From IMG/VR virus record IMGVR_UViG_3300036398_002478, positions 1-43,018 of that record: 43,018 nucleotides of DNA; one strand, written 5' to 3'. Shown one piece after another: positions 7,241-15,038 of the stretch. The notes under the pieces were generated by a model that had not been told where the DNA came from, ran no database searches, and worked only from the letters and a program-made list of their open reading frames with translations. Position 1 is the stretch's first letter. The number at the start of each line of letters is the position of its first letter. The translations under genes and the position numbers were made by a program. Source of the DNA: a virus.

Positions 7241-8077
7241 ATGGCCGACTCCACCAGCTCAGCGCTCACAGCGCCGAGTGCCACACCACCCCTGAGCCTG
7301 CAGGTCTCATCCGTTGACGACCTAGCCCGGCTGGCCCGGGTGTTCGCCGCGTCTGGCCTGTTCGGCCGCGCCGGCAATCAGGAAACACAGGTCGCCGAGT
7401 GCGCCATCCGGCTCATGGCCGGCATGGAGGCAGGGTTCTCCCCGTTCGCCTCCGCCACCGGCGTCCACATCATCAACGGCCGGCCGGCGTTCAGCTCCAA
7501 CCTGCTGGCCCAGGCCGTGCGCCGGCATCCGGTGTACGACTACCGGGTGCTGGATAAATCGGCCAAGGTCTGCCGGATCCGGTTTCTCGCCAACGGCGAA
7601 GAGATGGGCGTGGAGACCTTCACCATCGAGATGGCTGAGCGTGCCGGCCTCCTGAAGAACCCCACGTGGAAGGCCTACCCCGAGGCCATGCTGTTCAGCC
7701 GGGCGCTCACCGCCGGGATGCGCACGCACTGCCCCGACGCCCTCGGCGGCCACACGGCCTACACCCCCGACGAGATCGGCGGGGAGGTGGCGCCGGTGAC
7801 TGTGACTGAGAGCGTCTCTGATCCCGCCGCCGCCCTGCCGCATGCCCAGCAGGTCTGCGATGCCGCCGGCCTGACCTCAGACGGCGTGATGGCGTTCTGC
7901 CTGATGGTCAGCAGCGGGAAGATCGCCGCGCTGGCGGATCTGCCGGCGAAGGTGCTGGAGAGGATCATCCAACAGGGCATCAGCGCCGAGACCGTCGCCA
8001 AGTGCAACGGCCCGGCCGAACCCGACCCCGACCCAACCGAAGACCCCGACGATCTGCCCGCCGCCTGGTCTGCGTGA
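7241..8077 (+). CDS. RecT-like single-strand annealing protein
   Basis: 278 aa, ATG at 7241. Family signatures are in the usual order: MAGMEAGFSPFASATGVHII, NGRPAFSSNLLAQAV, FTIEMAERAGLLKNPTWKAY, and PEAMLFSRALTAGMR followed by CPDALGG. RecT/Bet-family proteins form rings on single-stranded DNA and anneal complementary strands, usually with a partner exonuclease; here the VRR-NUC enzyme upstream and SSB downstream are the likely partners. The last 60 residues are acidic and Pro-rich. Standard length for the family. Confidence 0.85.
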   Translation: MADSTSSALTAPSATPPLSLQVSSVDDLARLARVFAASGLFGRAGNQETQVAECAIRLMAGMEAGFSPFASATGVHIINGRPAFSSNLLAQAVRRHPVYDYRVLDKSAKVCRIRFLANGEEMGVETFTIEMAERAGLLKNPTWKAYPEAMLFSRALTAGMRTHCPDALGGHTAYTPDEIGGEVAPVTVTESVSDPAAALPHAQQVCDAAGLTSDGVMAFCLMVSSGKIAALADLPAKVLERIIQQGISAETVAKCNGPAEPDPDPTEDPDDLPAAWSA

Positions 8078-8114
8078 CTTGGTGGGCTGCACAACCGGTT
8101 CCTAACCCCACACC

Positions 8115-8585
8115 ATGAACTGCATCACACTCACAGGCCGCGCCGGCCGCGATCCCGAGGTCCGTTACTTCGAGAGCGGCACGATGGTGGCCAACCTCAC
8201 CCTGGCGGTGAACCGGATGAAGCGGGATGAAGATCCCGACTGGTTCAACCTTGAAATCTGGGGCAAGCAGGCCCAGGTGGCCGCCGACTACGTGCGCAAG
8301 GGCTCGCTGATCGGCGTGATCGGCTCAGTTCGCAATGAGAGCTGGACCGATCGCACCAGCGGCGAGAAGCGCTCGAAGGTCGTGATTCGCGTTGATCGGC
8401 TGGAGCTGATGGGCTCCAAGAAGGACAGCGAGCAGCAATCAGGCGGGTGGACTGCCGCCGAGTCGGCTGCATCCACCCCGGCCCCGGCCCAGCAGCAGGC
8501 CCCAGCCCGTCAGGCCGCGCCGGCTCAGGCGTGGAACTCCGCGCCGCTGGGCGGCGACATCGACGAAGACGACGTGCCCTTCTGA
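8115..8585 (+). CDS. ssb: Single-stranded DNA-binding protein
   Basis: 156 aa, ATG at 8115. OB-fold start NCITLTGRAGRDPEVRYFES, central WFNLEIWGKQAQVAADYVRKG, and RVDRLELMG closing the fold; then a Gln/Ala/Pro linker and the classic acidic tip DEDDVPF, which recruits helicases and recombination proteins. It coats single strands for replication and for the RecT-like protein. The 37 bases upstream contain an AACCGGTT palindrome (8093-8100). Confidence 0.95.
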   Translation: MNCITLTGRAGRDPEVRYFESGTMVANLTLAVNRMKRDEDPDWFNLEIWGKQAQVAADYVRKGSLIGVIGSVRNESWTDRTSGEKRSKVVIRVDRLELMGSKKDSEQQSGGWTAAESAASTPAPAQQQAPARQAAPAQAWNSAPLGGDIDEDDVPF

Positions 8586-8588
8586 CCC

Positions 8589-8864
8589 ATGCAGATCACC
8601 GACATCCGCCAGCAGCTCGACACCCTGCTAGCCCAAATCGAAACCGACCAACAGGCCCTCGCCGCCGAGAGCGCGGCCGTCGCCCGTGCCACCGAGGCCC
8701 TGCACGAATCCCCGGCGCTGCAGGCTGCCCTATCCCAGGGCCAGGAGCTGATGCGCGGCCGGGTGGTTGCGCTGATCGACCACCAGCTGGGGATGCTCAG
8801 GGAATCGCCCACGGCGGTGCTGCTGCGGGCGCTGCGGCAGCAGGTGCGGGAGGTGGAGCCATGA
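8589..8864 (+). CDS. Hypothetical coiled-coil protein, 91 aa
   Basis: ATG at 8589, 3 bases after ssb. Almost entirely helical: a heptad-like N-terminus (ITDIRQQLDTLLAQIETDQQ), then Ala-rich helices, and a hydrophobic segment GRVVALIDHQLGMLRESPTA. It overlaps the next gene by 4 bases (ATGA). No family recognised. Its place next to ssb suggests a replication accessory role. Confidence 0.65.
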   Translation: MQITDIRQQLDTLLAQIETDQQALAAESAAVARATEALHESPALQAALSQGQELMRGRVVALIDHQLGMLRESPTAVLLRALRQQVREVEP

Positions 8865-8986
8865 CCCTCGCCATCCTCGCCGGCATGGTCGAGATCATCG
8901 CCGTGTTGGCCATCGTCGGCACCGCCACCCTCGCCACATCGCTCTGGTGGGCGTTGTGTGAGCGGTTGGTGCGGGAGGCCGCCTGA
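8861..8986 (+). CDS. Small single-pass membrane protein, 41 aa
   Basis: ATG at 8861 overlapping the previous stop; stop at 8986 overlapping the next ATG. One hydrophobic segment (AGMVEIIAVLAIVGTATLA) followed by WW and basic residues suggests a single membrane span with an inside-facing C-terminus. Overlapping junctions on both sides support real translation. Confidence 0.55.
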   Translation: MTLAILAGMVEIIAVLAIVGTATLATSLWWALCERLVREAA

Positions 8987-10353
8987 TGACCACCTACGCC
9001 GAGTTCCTAGACCGCAAGATCCACACCGGCGCTGACCACGGCTTCGATCCAGTGTTCATGCCGCCGCAGCTGTTTGACTTCCAGCAAGCCCTAGTTGAGT
9101 GGGCTGTCCGCAAGGGCCGCGCCGCAATCTTTGCTGACTGTGGTCTGGGCAAAACCGCCATGCAGCTCACATGGGCTGAAAACGTGGCGCGTCACACCGA
9201 CCGCCCGGTGCTAATCCTGACCCCGCTGGCCGTCGCCGCGCAGACCATCCGCGAGGGTGAAAAGTTCGGCATTGAGGCTCACCGCTCCAGCGATGGCAGC
9301 GTGATGGGGCGGATCGTGATCACGAACTATGAACGGCTGTCAGCATTCAACCCCGCCGACTTCGGCGGTGTTGTTTGCGATGAATCCAGCATCCTCAAGT
9401 CGTTTGACGGGGCACGCCGTAACGAGATCACCGACTTCATGCGCAAGGTGCCCTACCGGCTGCTGGCCACCGCCACCGCCGCGCCCAATGACTTCATTGA
9501 GCTGGGCACCAGCTCCGAGGCCCTCGGCTACATGGGTCACATGGACATGCTGGCGCGGTTCTTCAAGAACGACCAGAACAACCTGACTAGCCGGCGGATG
9601 TACGGAGAGGCTCCTAAATGGCGCTTTAAGGGGCACGCTGAGCAGCCGTTCTGGAGATGGGTCACCAGCTGGGCCAGGGCCTGCCGCAAGCCCTCGGACC
9701 TTGGCTTTGACGATGGCCGCTTCATCCTGCCGCCACTGAATGAGATCGATCACCTGATCGAAACCAGCACGGTGCCGGAGGGGATGCTGTTTGCTATGCC
9801 CGCCACCGACCTACGGGAGCAGCGGGCAGAGAAGAAGCGCACCGTTCAGGATCGCTGCGAACAGGTCGCGGCCATGGTCGCCACTACGGGCAAACCCGCT
9901 CTTGTGTGGTGCCACCTGAACGAGGAGGGGAACCTGTTGCAGCAGCTAGTCCCCGACTCAATTCAGGTCTCTGGATCTGATCGGGATGATGTGAAGGAGT
10001 CAAGGCTGGTGGACTTTGCGGAAGGTCGCGCCAGGGTGCTGATCACTAAGCCCAAGATCGGCGCATGGGGCCTCAACTTCCAGCACTGCAACCACATCAC
10101 GTATTTCCCATCTCACAGCTTTGAGCAGTACTACCAGTCGGTCCGCCGATGCTGGCGGTTCGGCCAAAAGCATGCCGTCAAGGTTGACATCATCCTGACG
10201 GAAGGGGAGCGGCGAATCATGGAAAACCTCAGCCGCAAACGGCAACAGGCTGAGCAGATGTTTTCCAATCTGGTGACAGAGATGAACCACTCCATCGCCA
10301 TCAGTAAGCCCACCTACAACACCACCACCATCACCCTGCCGCCATGGCTGTAA
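8986..10353 (+). CDS. SNF2-like SF2 helicase/ATPase
   Basis: 455 aa. Walker A DCGLGKT (K56), a DESS motif II (about 132-135) in place of DEAH, LLATATAAPND as motif III (about 159-169), and QSVRRCWRFGQ as motif VI (about 383-393). No dedicated target-recognition domain is visible. Such compact SNF2-like ATPases often sit directly upstream of a phage DNA methyltransferase, as here, with a 10-base overlap. Base composition is noticeably less GC-rich than the flanking genes, suggesting that helicase and methyltransferase arrived together. Likely role: DNA translocation in replication or in service of the methylase. Confidence 0.85.
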   Translation: MTTYAEFLDRKIHTGADHGFDPVFMPPQLFDFQQALVEWAVRKGRAAIFADCGLGKTAMQLTWAENVARHTDRPVLILTPLAVAAQTIREGEKFGIEAHRSSDGSVMGRIVITNYERLSAFNPADFGGVVCDESSILKSFDGARRNEITDFMRKVPYRLLATATAAPNDFIELGTSSEALGYMGHMDMLARFFKNDQNNLTSRRMYGEAPKWRFKGHAEQPFWRWVTSWARACRKPSDLGFDDGRFILPPLNEIDHLIETSTVPEGMLFAMPATDLREQRAEKKRTVQDRCEQVAAMVATTGKPALVWCHLNEEGNLLQQLVPDSIQVSGSDRDDVKESRLVDFAEGRARVLITKPKIGAWGLNFQHCNHITYFPSHSFEQYYQSVRRCWRFGQKHAVKVDIILTEGERRIMENLSRKRQQAEQMFSNLVTEMNHSIAISKPTYNTTTITLPPWL

Positions 10354-11315
10354 TCACTGACCGTTACGCGATCTATCACGGCGACTGCATTGAAGTGATG
10401 CAGGGACTGCCGAGCGAGTCCGTTCACTTTTCGATCTATTCCCCACCGTTCGCCGGCCTGTACGTCTACAGCTCAAACGAGCGGGACATCAGCAACAACA
10501 ACGACTATGATCAGTTCTTGCTTCACTACGGCTATGTGGTGTCGCAACTGCACCGCCTAACACTGCCTGGCAGGTTGACCGCTGTTCACTGCACGGACAT
10601 TCCAACCGGCAACAGCGGGCAGGATGCGCTGTTTGATCTGCCTGGCGCAATTGTGCGGTTGCATGAGCAACACGGCTGGCATTACGTAGCACGACACACC
10701 ATCTGGAAAGAGCCGCTATGGGTGCGCAATCGCACGATGGTGAAGAACCTGGCGCATAAAACGATTGTGGATGATGCAGCTTTTGCTGGTGTTGCATCCG
10801 CTGATTATCTGTTGATCTTCCGCCGCAGCGGAGAGAACAAGATCCCCATCGCCAATCCGACCGGGCTTGACCATTACGCTGGAGAGTGTCCCATTCCCCA
10901 AGAGCTGCACCGCTACAAGGGCTGGAAAGGCAAGCAAACAGAAAACCGTTTTAGCCACTGGATCTGGCGTCGGTATGCCTCATCTATCTGGGATGACATC
11001 AACATGGGCCGGGTTCTGCCGTTCCGTGATGGCAAGGATCCTGACGATGAAAAGCACGTTCACCCGCTGCAACTGGATGTGATCGATCGTGCCATCTGCC
11101 TGCGGTCAAACCCCGGCGAGACCGTGCTGACCCCCTTCATGGGCGTCGGCAGCGAGGTCTACGGGGCGGTGTCGCTAGGCCGCCGTGGCATCGGTATCGA
11201 ATTGAAAGAGTCGTATTTCAATCAAGCAATCAAGAACATGGAGATCGCCGTGGAGGACACCCGCGACCCTGACCAGGGCAGTCTGATCAACCTCGATGAG
11301 ATGGAGACCGCCTAA
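10344..11315 (+). CDS. DNA methyltransferase, N4-cytosine/N6-adenine type
   Basis: 323 aa, ATG at 10344. Catalytic motif IV is SPPF (S33-P34-P35-F36), the S-P-P-aromatic form usual in N4-cytosine enzymes, and lies before the SAM-binding motif TPFMGVGSEVYGAV (about 262-275), the beta-class order. GIGIELKESYFNQAI completes the SAM pocket. No restriction endonuclease is adjacent, so it is an orphan phage methylase, likely protecting phage DNA from host restriction or marking it. It is coupled to the upstream SNF2-like gene. Confidence 0.88.
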   Translation: MAVITDRYAIYHGDCIEVMQGLPSESVHFSIYSPPFAGLYVYSSNERDISNNNDYDQFLLHYGYVVSQLHRLTLPGRLTAVHCTDIPTGNSGQDALFDLPGAIVRLHEQHGWHYVARHTIWKEPLWVRNRTMVKNLAHKTIVDDAAFAGVASADYLLIFRRSGENKIPIANPTGLDHYAGECPIPQELHRYKGWKGKQTENRFSHWIWRRYASSIWDDINMGRVLPFRDGKDPDDEKHVHPLQLDVIDRAICLRSNPGETVLTPFMGVGSEVYGAVSLGRRGIGIELKESYFNQAIKNMEIAVEDTRDPDQGSLINLDEMETA

Positions 11316-11458
11316 TGGAAACCCGCCGCCTAACCATCTGCCTCACCCTCCCCGAGGTCGAGTCCCTCCGCCGCCAGCTCCGCCCTGGCGAGGGGATGAA
11401 CGATCTGCTGCGGCGGATCGTGAACGACCGCATCCACAACCCCACCCCATCACGATGA
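11315..11458 (+). CDS. Small helical protein, RHH-like, 47 aa
   Basis: ATG at 11315 overlaps the methylase stop (TAATG). Begins METRRLTICLTLPEVESLRR, then RPGEGMNDLLRRIVNDRIH: a beta-strand followed by two helices, the outline of a ribbon-helix-helix repressor. Stop TGA at 11456-11458 overlaps the next ATG. Tight coupling on both sides supports it. Target unknown. Confidence 0.55.
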   Translation: METRRLTICLTLPEVESLRRQLRPGEGMNDLLRRIVNDRIHNPTPSR

Positions 11459-11733
11459 TCACCTACACCACCCCCACCCTGCAGGCCATGGCCCGCATCG
11501 CCACTGCGCCTGTCACCAGCGATCAGGCCCGGCTCACGCCAACACCCTCCACCCGGTTATCCCTGGCCGCCTGCCCCATGCCGGCGCGGTGCTCTAAGCC
11601 GTGCGAGACCTGCACCGCCGTCGCCCGCAGCGTGACTGCTGAGCTGGGGCAGGTGCTCAGGGAGCGGCACGGCGGGTCCAGTTCGGTGGCGGACTGGTTG
11701 GATGGATTCACACACACTGGAGATGAACGATGA
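11455..11733 (+). CDS. Cys-rich small protein, 92 aa
   Basis: ATG at 11455 overlapping the previous stop. A cluster of four cysteines (ACPMPARCSKPCETC) forms a likely metal site in the centre, followed by a helix (AVARSVTAELGQVLRERH) and WLDGFTHTGDER at the end. The next gene starts within its stop codon (ATGA). No family recognised; a nucleic-acid-binding zinc protein is plausible. Confidence 0.55.
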   Translation: MITYTTPTLQAMARIATAPVTSDQARLTPTPSTRLSLAACPMPARCSKPCETCTAVARSVTAELGQVLRERHGGSSSVADWLDGFTHTGDER

Positions 11734-12530
11734 GCACTGACTACCGCGCCGAACTGCAACGCCTGGTGAAGGCGTATGACGAGCATGGTGGGAGGTGGCC
11801 TGACCACCACGAACAGGCTCTGTTTCAAGCCGTTAAAGCCGCCCGCACCGCCCTGGCCCAGCCCGAGCCGGAGGGGCCGACGGAAAAGCAGGTGATGGAT
11901 CTAGCCGATGACTGCGCCTTTGATAGACAGGAGATTTCCGGCTTTGATGGCGGCAGAACGTTTCATGATCACGGCTGGGAATGCACAGACGCGCAGCTCG
12001 TGACGTTTGCCACTGCACTTATCACCCGCTACGCCCACCCCACCATCGAGCCGGTGCCCGCACCCATGAGCGCGGACACGTTGGCCGCCATCATCCGCGA
12101 GGTAGACGGCACACACCGGCTAGGCGCTGCTGCACTAGCTGAGGCGATCCTGGCTCACCCTGCCGCCATCAACGCCCGGCCGGCGCCCGTGCCCGTGGCG
12201 GAGCCGGAGGGGCCGACGGATGAGGATCTGATGGGCCTTGACGATCTGCGCGATGCCTGGAACGCCCAGGCCGATGCCGTCAACTCATGGGACGAGCTGG
12301 GCATTGATGAGATCATCTGGTTCGCTCAGCAGCAGGCCCTCGCCCGCTGGGGCACACCCGCCATCCAGCCGGTGCCCGTCGCTGAGCGGCTGCCGGGGCC
12401 GGAGGATTGCGATGAAGACGGATTCTGCTGGTTCTGGAATCTGCAATGGGAGCGATGGAGGGCTGGATGGCAAGACGATGAATGCACCCACTGGCTCCCC
12501 CACCACGCCATGCCAATCCCCACCCCCTAG
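11730..12530 (+). CDS. Modular hypothetical protein with DUF551-like end, 266 aa
   Basis: ATG at 11730. The protein is a mosaic: an N-terminal helical block (EHGGRWPDHHEQALFQAVKA), two modules each opening with the same PEGPT peptide (near residues 48 and 161), linked by Pro/Val/Ala spacers, and a C-terminal Trp-rich block ending WLPHHAMPIPTP, which resembles the DUF551 pattern. The next modular gene carries the related HALPIPAS linker. The spacer-plus-module plan is typical of rapidly reshuffled phage accessory genes. No catalytic motif is visible. Confidence 0.6.
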   Translation: MSTDYRAELQRLVKAYDEHGGRWPDHHEQALFQAVKAARTALAQPEPEGPTEKQVMDLADDCAFDRQEISGFDGGRTFHDHGWECTDAQLVTFATALITRYAHPTIEPVPAPMSADTLAAIIREVDGTHRLGAAALAEAILAHPAAINARPAPVPVAEPEGPTDEDLMGLDDLRDAWNAQADAVNSWDELGIDEIIWFAQQQALARWGTPAIQPVPVAERLPGPEDCDEDGFCWFWNLQWERWRAGWQDDECTHWLPHHAMPIPTP

Positions 12531-12560
12531 GGTGCAGAACCGGAACCCACCCGGTATGAT
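12531..12560 (+). promoter_or_regulatory. Conserved 30-bp promoter block, copy 3
   Basis: GGTGCAGAACCGGAACC followed by a GGTATGAT extended -10 (TATGAT at 12555-12560). It starts immediately after the preceding stop codon, 54 bases before the ATG at 12614. This is the copy closest to consensus. Confidence 0.75.
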
Positions 12561-12613
12561 TCCCAAGTCAGCAGCCCGAGCGCGGCGCTGGCCATCCACT
12601 CGCCATTCGATCC

Positions 12614-12796
12614 ATGACCACGATCACCTGCACCATCCTGGCCCTGCTGCTGCTGCCCATCCTGTTCCTGCTCTGGGCCACGGAATCCCGCCAGCAACGC
12701 GCCCGCAGGTGGCGCCGCGACGGCTGGACACAGCAGCGCATCGCTGATCGACTGGGGTGCTCGCGCACCACGGTTCGGCGGCTGTTGGCTGCTTGA
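12614..12796 (+). CDS. Membrane-anchored helix-turn-helix protein, 60 aa
   Basis: ATG at 12614. Residues 5-22 are a hydrophobic span (TCTILALLLLPILFLLWA), followed by a basic stretch (RQQRARRWRRDG) and a resolvase-type HTH (WTQQRIADRLGCSRTTVRRL). The topology would put the HTH in the cytoplasm, tethered to the membrane. Membrane-bound HTH proteins such as ToxR-type regulators exist but are rarely this small. It is the first gene after promoter copy 3. Function unknown; the HTH and membrane span are directly visible. Confidence 0.65.
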   Translation: MTTITCTILALLLLPILFLLWATESRQQRARRWRRDGWTQQRIADRLGCSRTTVRRLLAA

Positions 12797-12823
12797 TCGC
12801 TCACCCCACCACGGAGACACGCC

Positions 12824-13720
12824 ATGACCGACCAACACCGCGCCACGCCTGAGCAGTGGAAAACAATAAAGCATTACGTGATCGCCATTCCTAATCCATC
12901 AATCGCCTCCTGCCTCCTCGAACTCCGCGCCCGCGTCGAAGCACTGGAGACCGCCCTGGCGGTGCTGGCGGAGAGCCATCGGTTCTGCACTGATGCCATC
13001 GTTCGGCGGGTGGAGGCGCTGGAGCTGGCCCACCGCATCCAATCCGGCACCCTCACCTCTGCCGAGCGGGCTGAGCTGGGCGTTGTCACCCGCGTCCAGC
13101 TTGAGGCTGCCATGCTTCGCTCGGCATCAGATGCACGCCAGGCCGCCATGACCGAACCCCACCCCGCCAGTTCTACACATGCCATGACTGACGAGCAACT
13201 AAAGATCGCACGCGAGCTTACGCTTGCAAGTTGCAATACCTTAACAACAATTCCAAAAATAACCACGAATTATGAAACTTTTGTACTTCTCGAATGCTGG
13301 TACGAAGGCGACTCAAACCTTGTAAGCGACTCGTTTGTTGCTTGCGGAGACATTGAAAACTTAAAACTTCTTGTGCCTCCCGAAGCAGAATTGTTTATGC
13401 CATGGGAAAATGTCCCTGATGATGGGCATTATGGAGACAAAAGAAAAAGATTTCGCATAGCACTCACTCCGTTTTTGCAAGAGTTTAATCCACCCCACGC
13501 CCTACCCATCCCCGCCAGCGCTGAGGCGAGGCCTGCTGGGGGGTTGGTGGAGAGGGTGGCGGCCCGGATTGAGTACGGCATTGATGCCGAGCTGGACCCG
13601 GAAGGCATCGCCCACGCCGCGATCCGTGAGGTGGCGGCGGCAGCGTCGCAGATGCACCCCGACAAGAACCTGACGTGGGAACGTGTTGCCCAATGGCTTG
13701 AGCAGGAGGCCAGCCAATGA
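12824..13720 (+). CDS. Mosaic hypothetical protein with AT-rich insert, 298 aa
   Basis: ATG at 12824, preceded by GGAGA. N-terminal coiled coil (ELRARVEALETALAVLAESH), a central block from about 13190 to 13490 (residues about 123-222) encoded by clearly AT-richer DNA with different codon use (KIARELTLASCNTLTTIPKI onwards), then the linker HALPIPAS and a GC-rich C-terminal helical block (LVERVAARIEYGIDAELDPE). The C-terminal block looks like one met repeatedly in phage modular proteins. The frame is intact through the insert. Coupled to the next gene by ATGA. No known function. Confidence 0.6.
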   Translation: MTDQHRATPEQWKTIKHYVIAIPNPSIASCLLELRARVEALETALAVLAESHRFCTDAIVRRVEALELAHRIQSGTLTSAERAELGVVTRVQLEAAMLRSASDARQAAMTEPHPASSTHAMTDEQLKIARELTLASCNTLTTIPKITTNYETFVLLECWYEGDSNLVSDSFVACGDIENLKLLVPPEAELFMPWENVPDDGHYGDKRKRFRIALTPFLQEFNPPHALPIPASAEARPAGGLVERVAARIEYGIDAELDPEGIAHAAIREVAAAASQMHPDKNLTWERVAQWLEQEASQ

Positions 13721-14034
13721 GCCTTGACCTACACAATCTGCCTGCTTGGCCTCAAAGCCAAGAGTCAGTGACAGACCAACTGGCCAGCCTTGTGCTTATA
13801 GCTAATCGGCTGGGCTTGTATGACGCCGCTGATGCTGTTAAGCAAATGAGCGGAAATATACCGCAGCTAAAGTATGGCTGCTATGTAGACCTAGAGCCAC
13901 ATCAAGAGCCAGACGGGTGCGTAATTGACGATGGCAATTTTCATAACTGTGTCTACGCAAAACCAGGCATGAGAAAAGAGCAATGCAAGTATTGGAGGAT
14001 CGTTTCGCCATCTCAACAGGAGGCCAACCAATGA
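13717..14034 (+). CDS. Hypothetical protein, 105 aa
   Basis: ATG at 13717 in the preceding stop. Less GC-rich than its neighbours, like the insert in the previous gene. Contains a helical segment (LASLVLIANRLGLYDAADAV) and a C-terminal half with three cysteines (YGCYVDLEPH, GCVIDDGNFHNCV, KEQCKYWRI). No family recognised. Its stop overlaps the next ATG, and a CAGGAGG ribosome site for the next gene lies in its last codons. Confidence 0.55.
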   Translation: MSLDLHNLPAWPQSQESVTDQLASLVLIANRLGLYDAADAVKQMSGNIPQLKYGCYVDLEPHQEPDGCVIDDGNFHNCVYAKPGMRKEQCKYWRIVSPSQQEANQ

Positions 14035-14222
14035 CCACACCACCATCCCCAGCACAAGCCATCGTGGCCGCGTTTGACGATCGCTACGAGCTGCTGGGTC
14101 CCCTGGAGGACAACTGGCAGGAAGTCTGCATCGCCTCCGCTCTTCATGCCGCTGCGCATCATCTGACACACGATCGCCGCGAACTCCTCGCCCTCGCCAC
14201 TGAACTGGACCCCACACCATGA
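14031..14222 (+). CDS. Hypothetical small helical protein, 63 aa
   Basis: ATG at 14031, 7 bases after a CAGGAGG ribosome site. Helical and rich in Ala and His (IASALHAAAHHLTHDRRELL). Overlaps its neighbours by 4 bases at each end. No family recognised. Confidence 0.55.
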   Translation: MTTPPSPAQAIVAAFDDRYELLGPLEDNWQEVCIASALHAAAHHLTHDRRELLALATELDPTP

Positions 14223-14428
14223 CACGCACCATCAATGGAGAACGTCGCTACGGCTGCTGGGGTGGCTGCCCAAGCGGAACTGCAGAAGATGCAACTAAGT
14301 GCATCGAAGAAGTCTGGCCAACGTCGAGCACATGGATCCCTCATCAATGCTGCCGCAAGCGAGGGCACGGGCCTGATGGCTTGTATTGCAAGCAACATGC
14401 CAAGAAACATAACGAGGTAGTCCCATGA
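14219..14428 (+). CDS. Cys/His-rich putative zinc-binding protein, 69 aa
   Basis: ATG at 14219 in the previous stop. Contains GCWGGCPSG, a CC pair and GLYCKQHAKKH, enough Cys and His for one or two zinc sites. The CRKRGHGPDGLYCKQHAKK segment resembles small zinc fingers met in several phage proteins. Overlaps the next ATG. Confidence 0.55.
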   Translation: MTRTINGERRYGCWGGCPSGTAEDATKCIEEVWPTSSTWIPHQCCRKRGHGPDGLYCKQHAKKHNEVVP

Positions 14429-14586
14429 CCACCCCCCTATTCACCGCCCTAGCCCGTAACGCCACCGCCAGGGCCCAGCTCATCGGCGCCACCGGCCACT
14501 GCCCCCAATACTGGCGCGAGCTGTTCACGGTCACCGCCCTGCTGGGCACCCCCTGGCGTGAGGCTGAGCGCTTGGGGGGTCGGTGA
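14425..14586 (+). CDS. Hypothetical protein, 53 aa
   Basis: ATG at 14425 (overlapping stop), TGA at 14584-14586 overlapping the next ATG. Sequence begins MTTPLFTALARNATARAQLI and carries YWRELFTVTALLGTPWREAE. No family recognised; coupling on both sides argues that it is translated. Confidence 0.5.
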   Translation: MTTPLFTALARNATARAQLIGATGHCPQYWRELFTVTALLGTPWREAERLGGR

Positions 14587-14729
14587 TGCCCCGCCTCTAC
14601 CACGTCCAGCTCACCACCGGCCCGATCGAGCTCTACGCCATCACCCAGCTCCAGGCCATTGCATCTGCCCTGGAGCTGGCTGGGCCTGGCGCCCGGGTGC
14701 TGCGCGTTGCCCGCCAAGGCGACTGGTAA
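14586..14729 (+). CDS. Hypothetical protein, 47 aa, last of the rightward string
   Basis: ATG at 14586 in TGATG. A compact alpha/beta peptide: beta-strand PRLYHVQLTTGPIELYAI, helix QLQAIASALELAGPGARVLR, ending GDW. The regular alternation looks like a folded domain rather than chance. Stop at 14729 abuts the stop of a convergent minus-strand gene at 14730. Confidence 0.5.
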   Translation: MPRLYHVQLTTGPIELYAITQLQAIASALELAGPGARVLRVARQGDW

Positions 14730-14939
14730 TCACACCCCCGGCTCATCACACTCCGAAGGCCCCCGCCGCGGCTGCTCACTCCCACCAGGGAGCTGCAGTC
14801 CGCGGCGTTGGCATTTCCAGCGAAACGACCGCAGCGCCGCGTGACGGCTGCAGCTGACCGCCTCGACTCCCTGCCACTGCACCAGCCAGGTCGGCTGCCC
14901 GTCGCGGATCACCAGTTCGGTGGTGGGGAGGTGGTCCAT
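14730..14939 (-). CDS. Hypothetical small protein facing the recombinase, 69 aa
   Basis: ATG at 14939; stop at 14730. Begins MDHLPTTELVIRDGQPTWLV, then a basic stretch with two Cys (CSRHAALRSFRWKCQRRGLQ). It lies divergent to the recombinase across a 99-base control region, the usual position of an excisionase or repressor. Sequence alone does not show an HTH, so the role is only a suggestion from context. Confidence 0.5.
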   Translation of the reverse strand: MDHLPTTELVIRDGQPTWLVQWQGVEAVSCSRHAALRSFRWKCQRRGLQLPGGSEQPRRGPSECDEPGV

Positions 14940-15038
14940 GGTTCAGGGTACCGATTCCGTGTGCGCTCTGCTGCCGGTGTCCAAGGAAAAGGTGTCCATA
15001 GCGCAGGGTAGTGTGAGCGGCCGTTCTGGGCCGATCCT
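14940..15038. promoter_or_regulatory. Divergent control region of the recombinase
   Basis: Between the two divergent starts. It contains an exact direct repeat GGTGTCCA at 14976-14983 and 14991-14998 (period 15 bases), a likely operator or recombination-directionality site. Leftward, CGGAATCGGTACCCT (14963-14949) recalls the -10 part of the 30-bp promoter family but with a poor match. An attachment site may be here; no second half is in the window to confirm it. Confidence 0.4.

Noticed and set aside
8093-8100. AACCGGTT palindrome before ssb, similar to the promoter-block core
   Set aside because: The -10 position would fall on the start codon, so it cannot be another copy of the promoter; only a possible operator.
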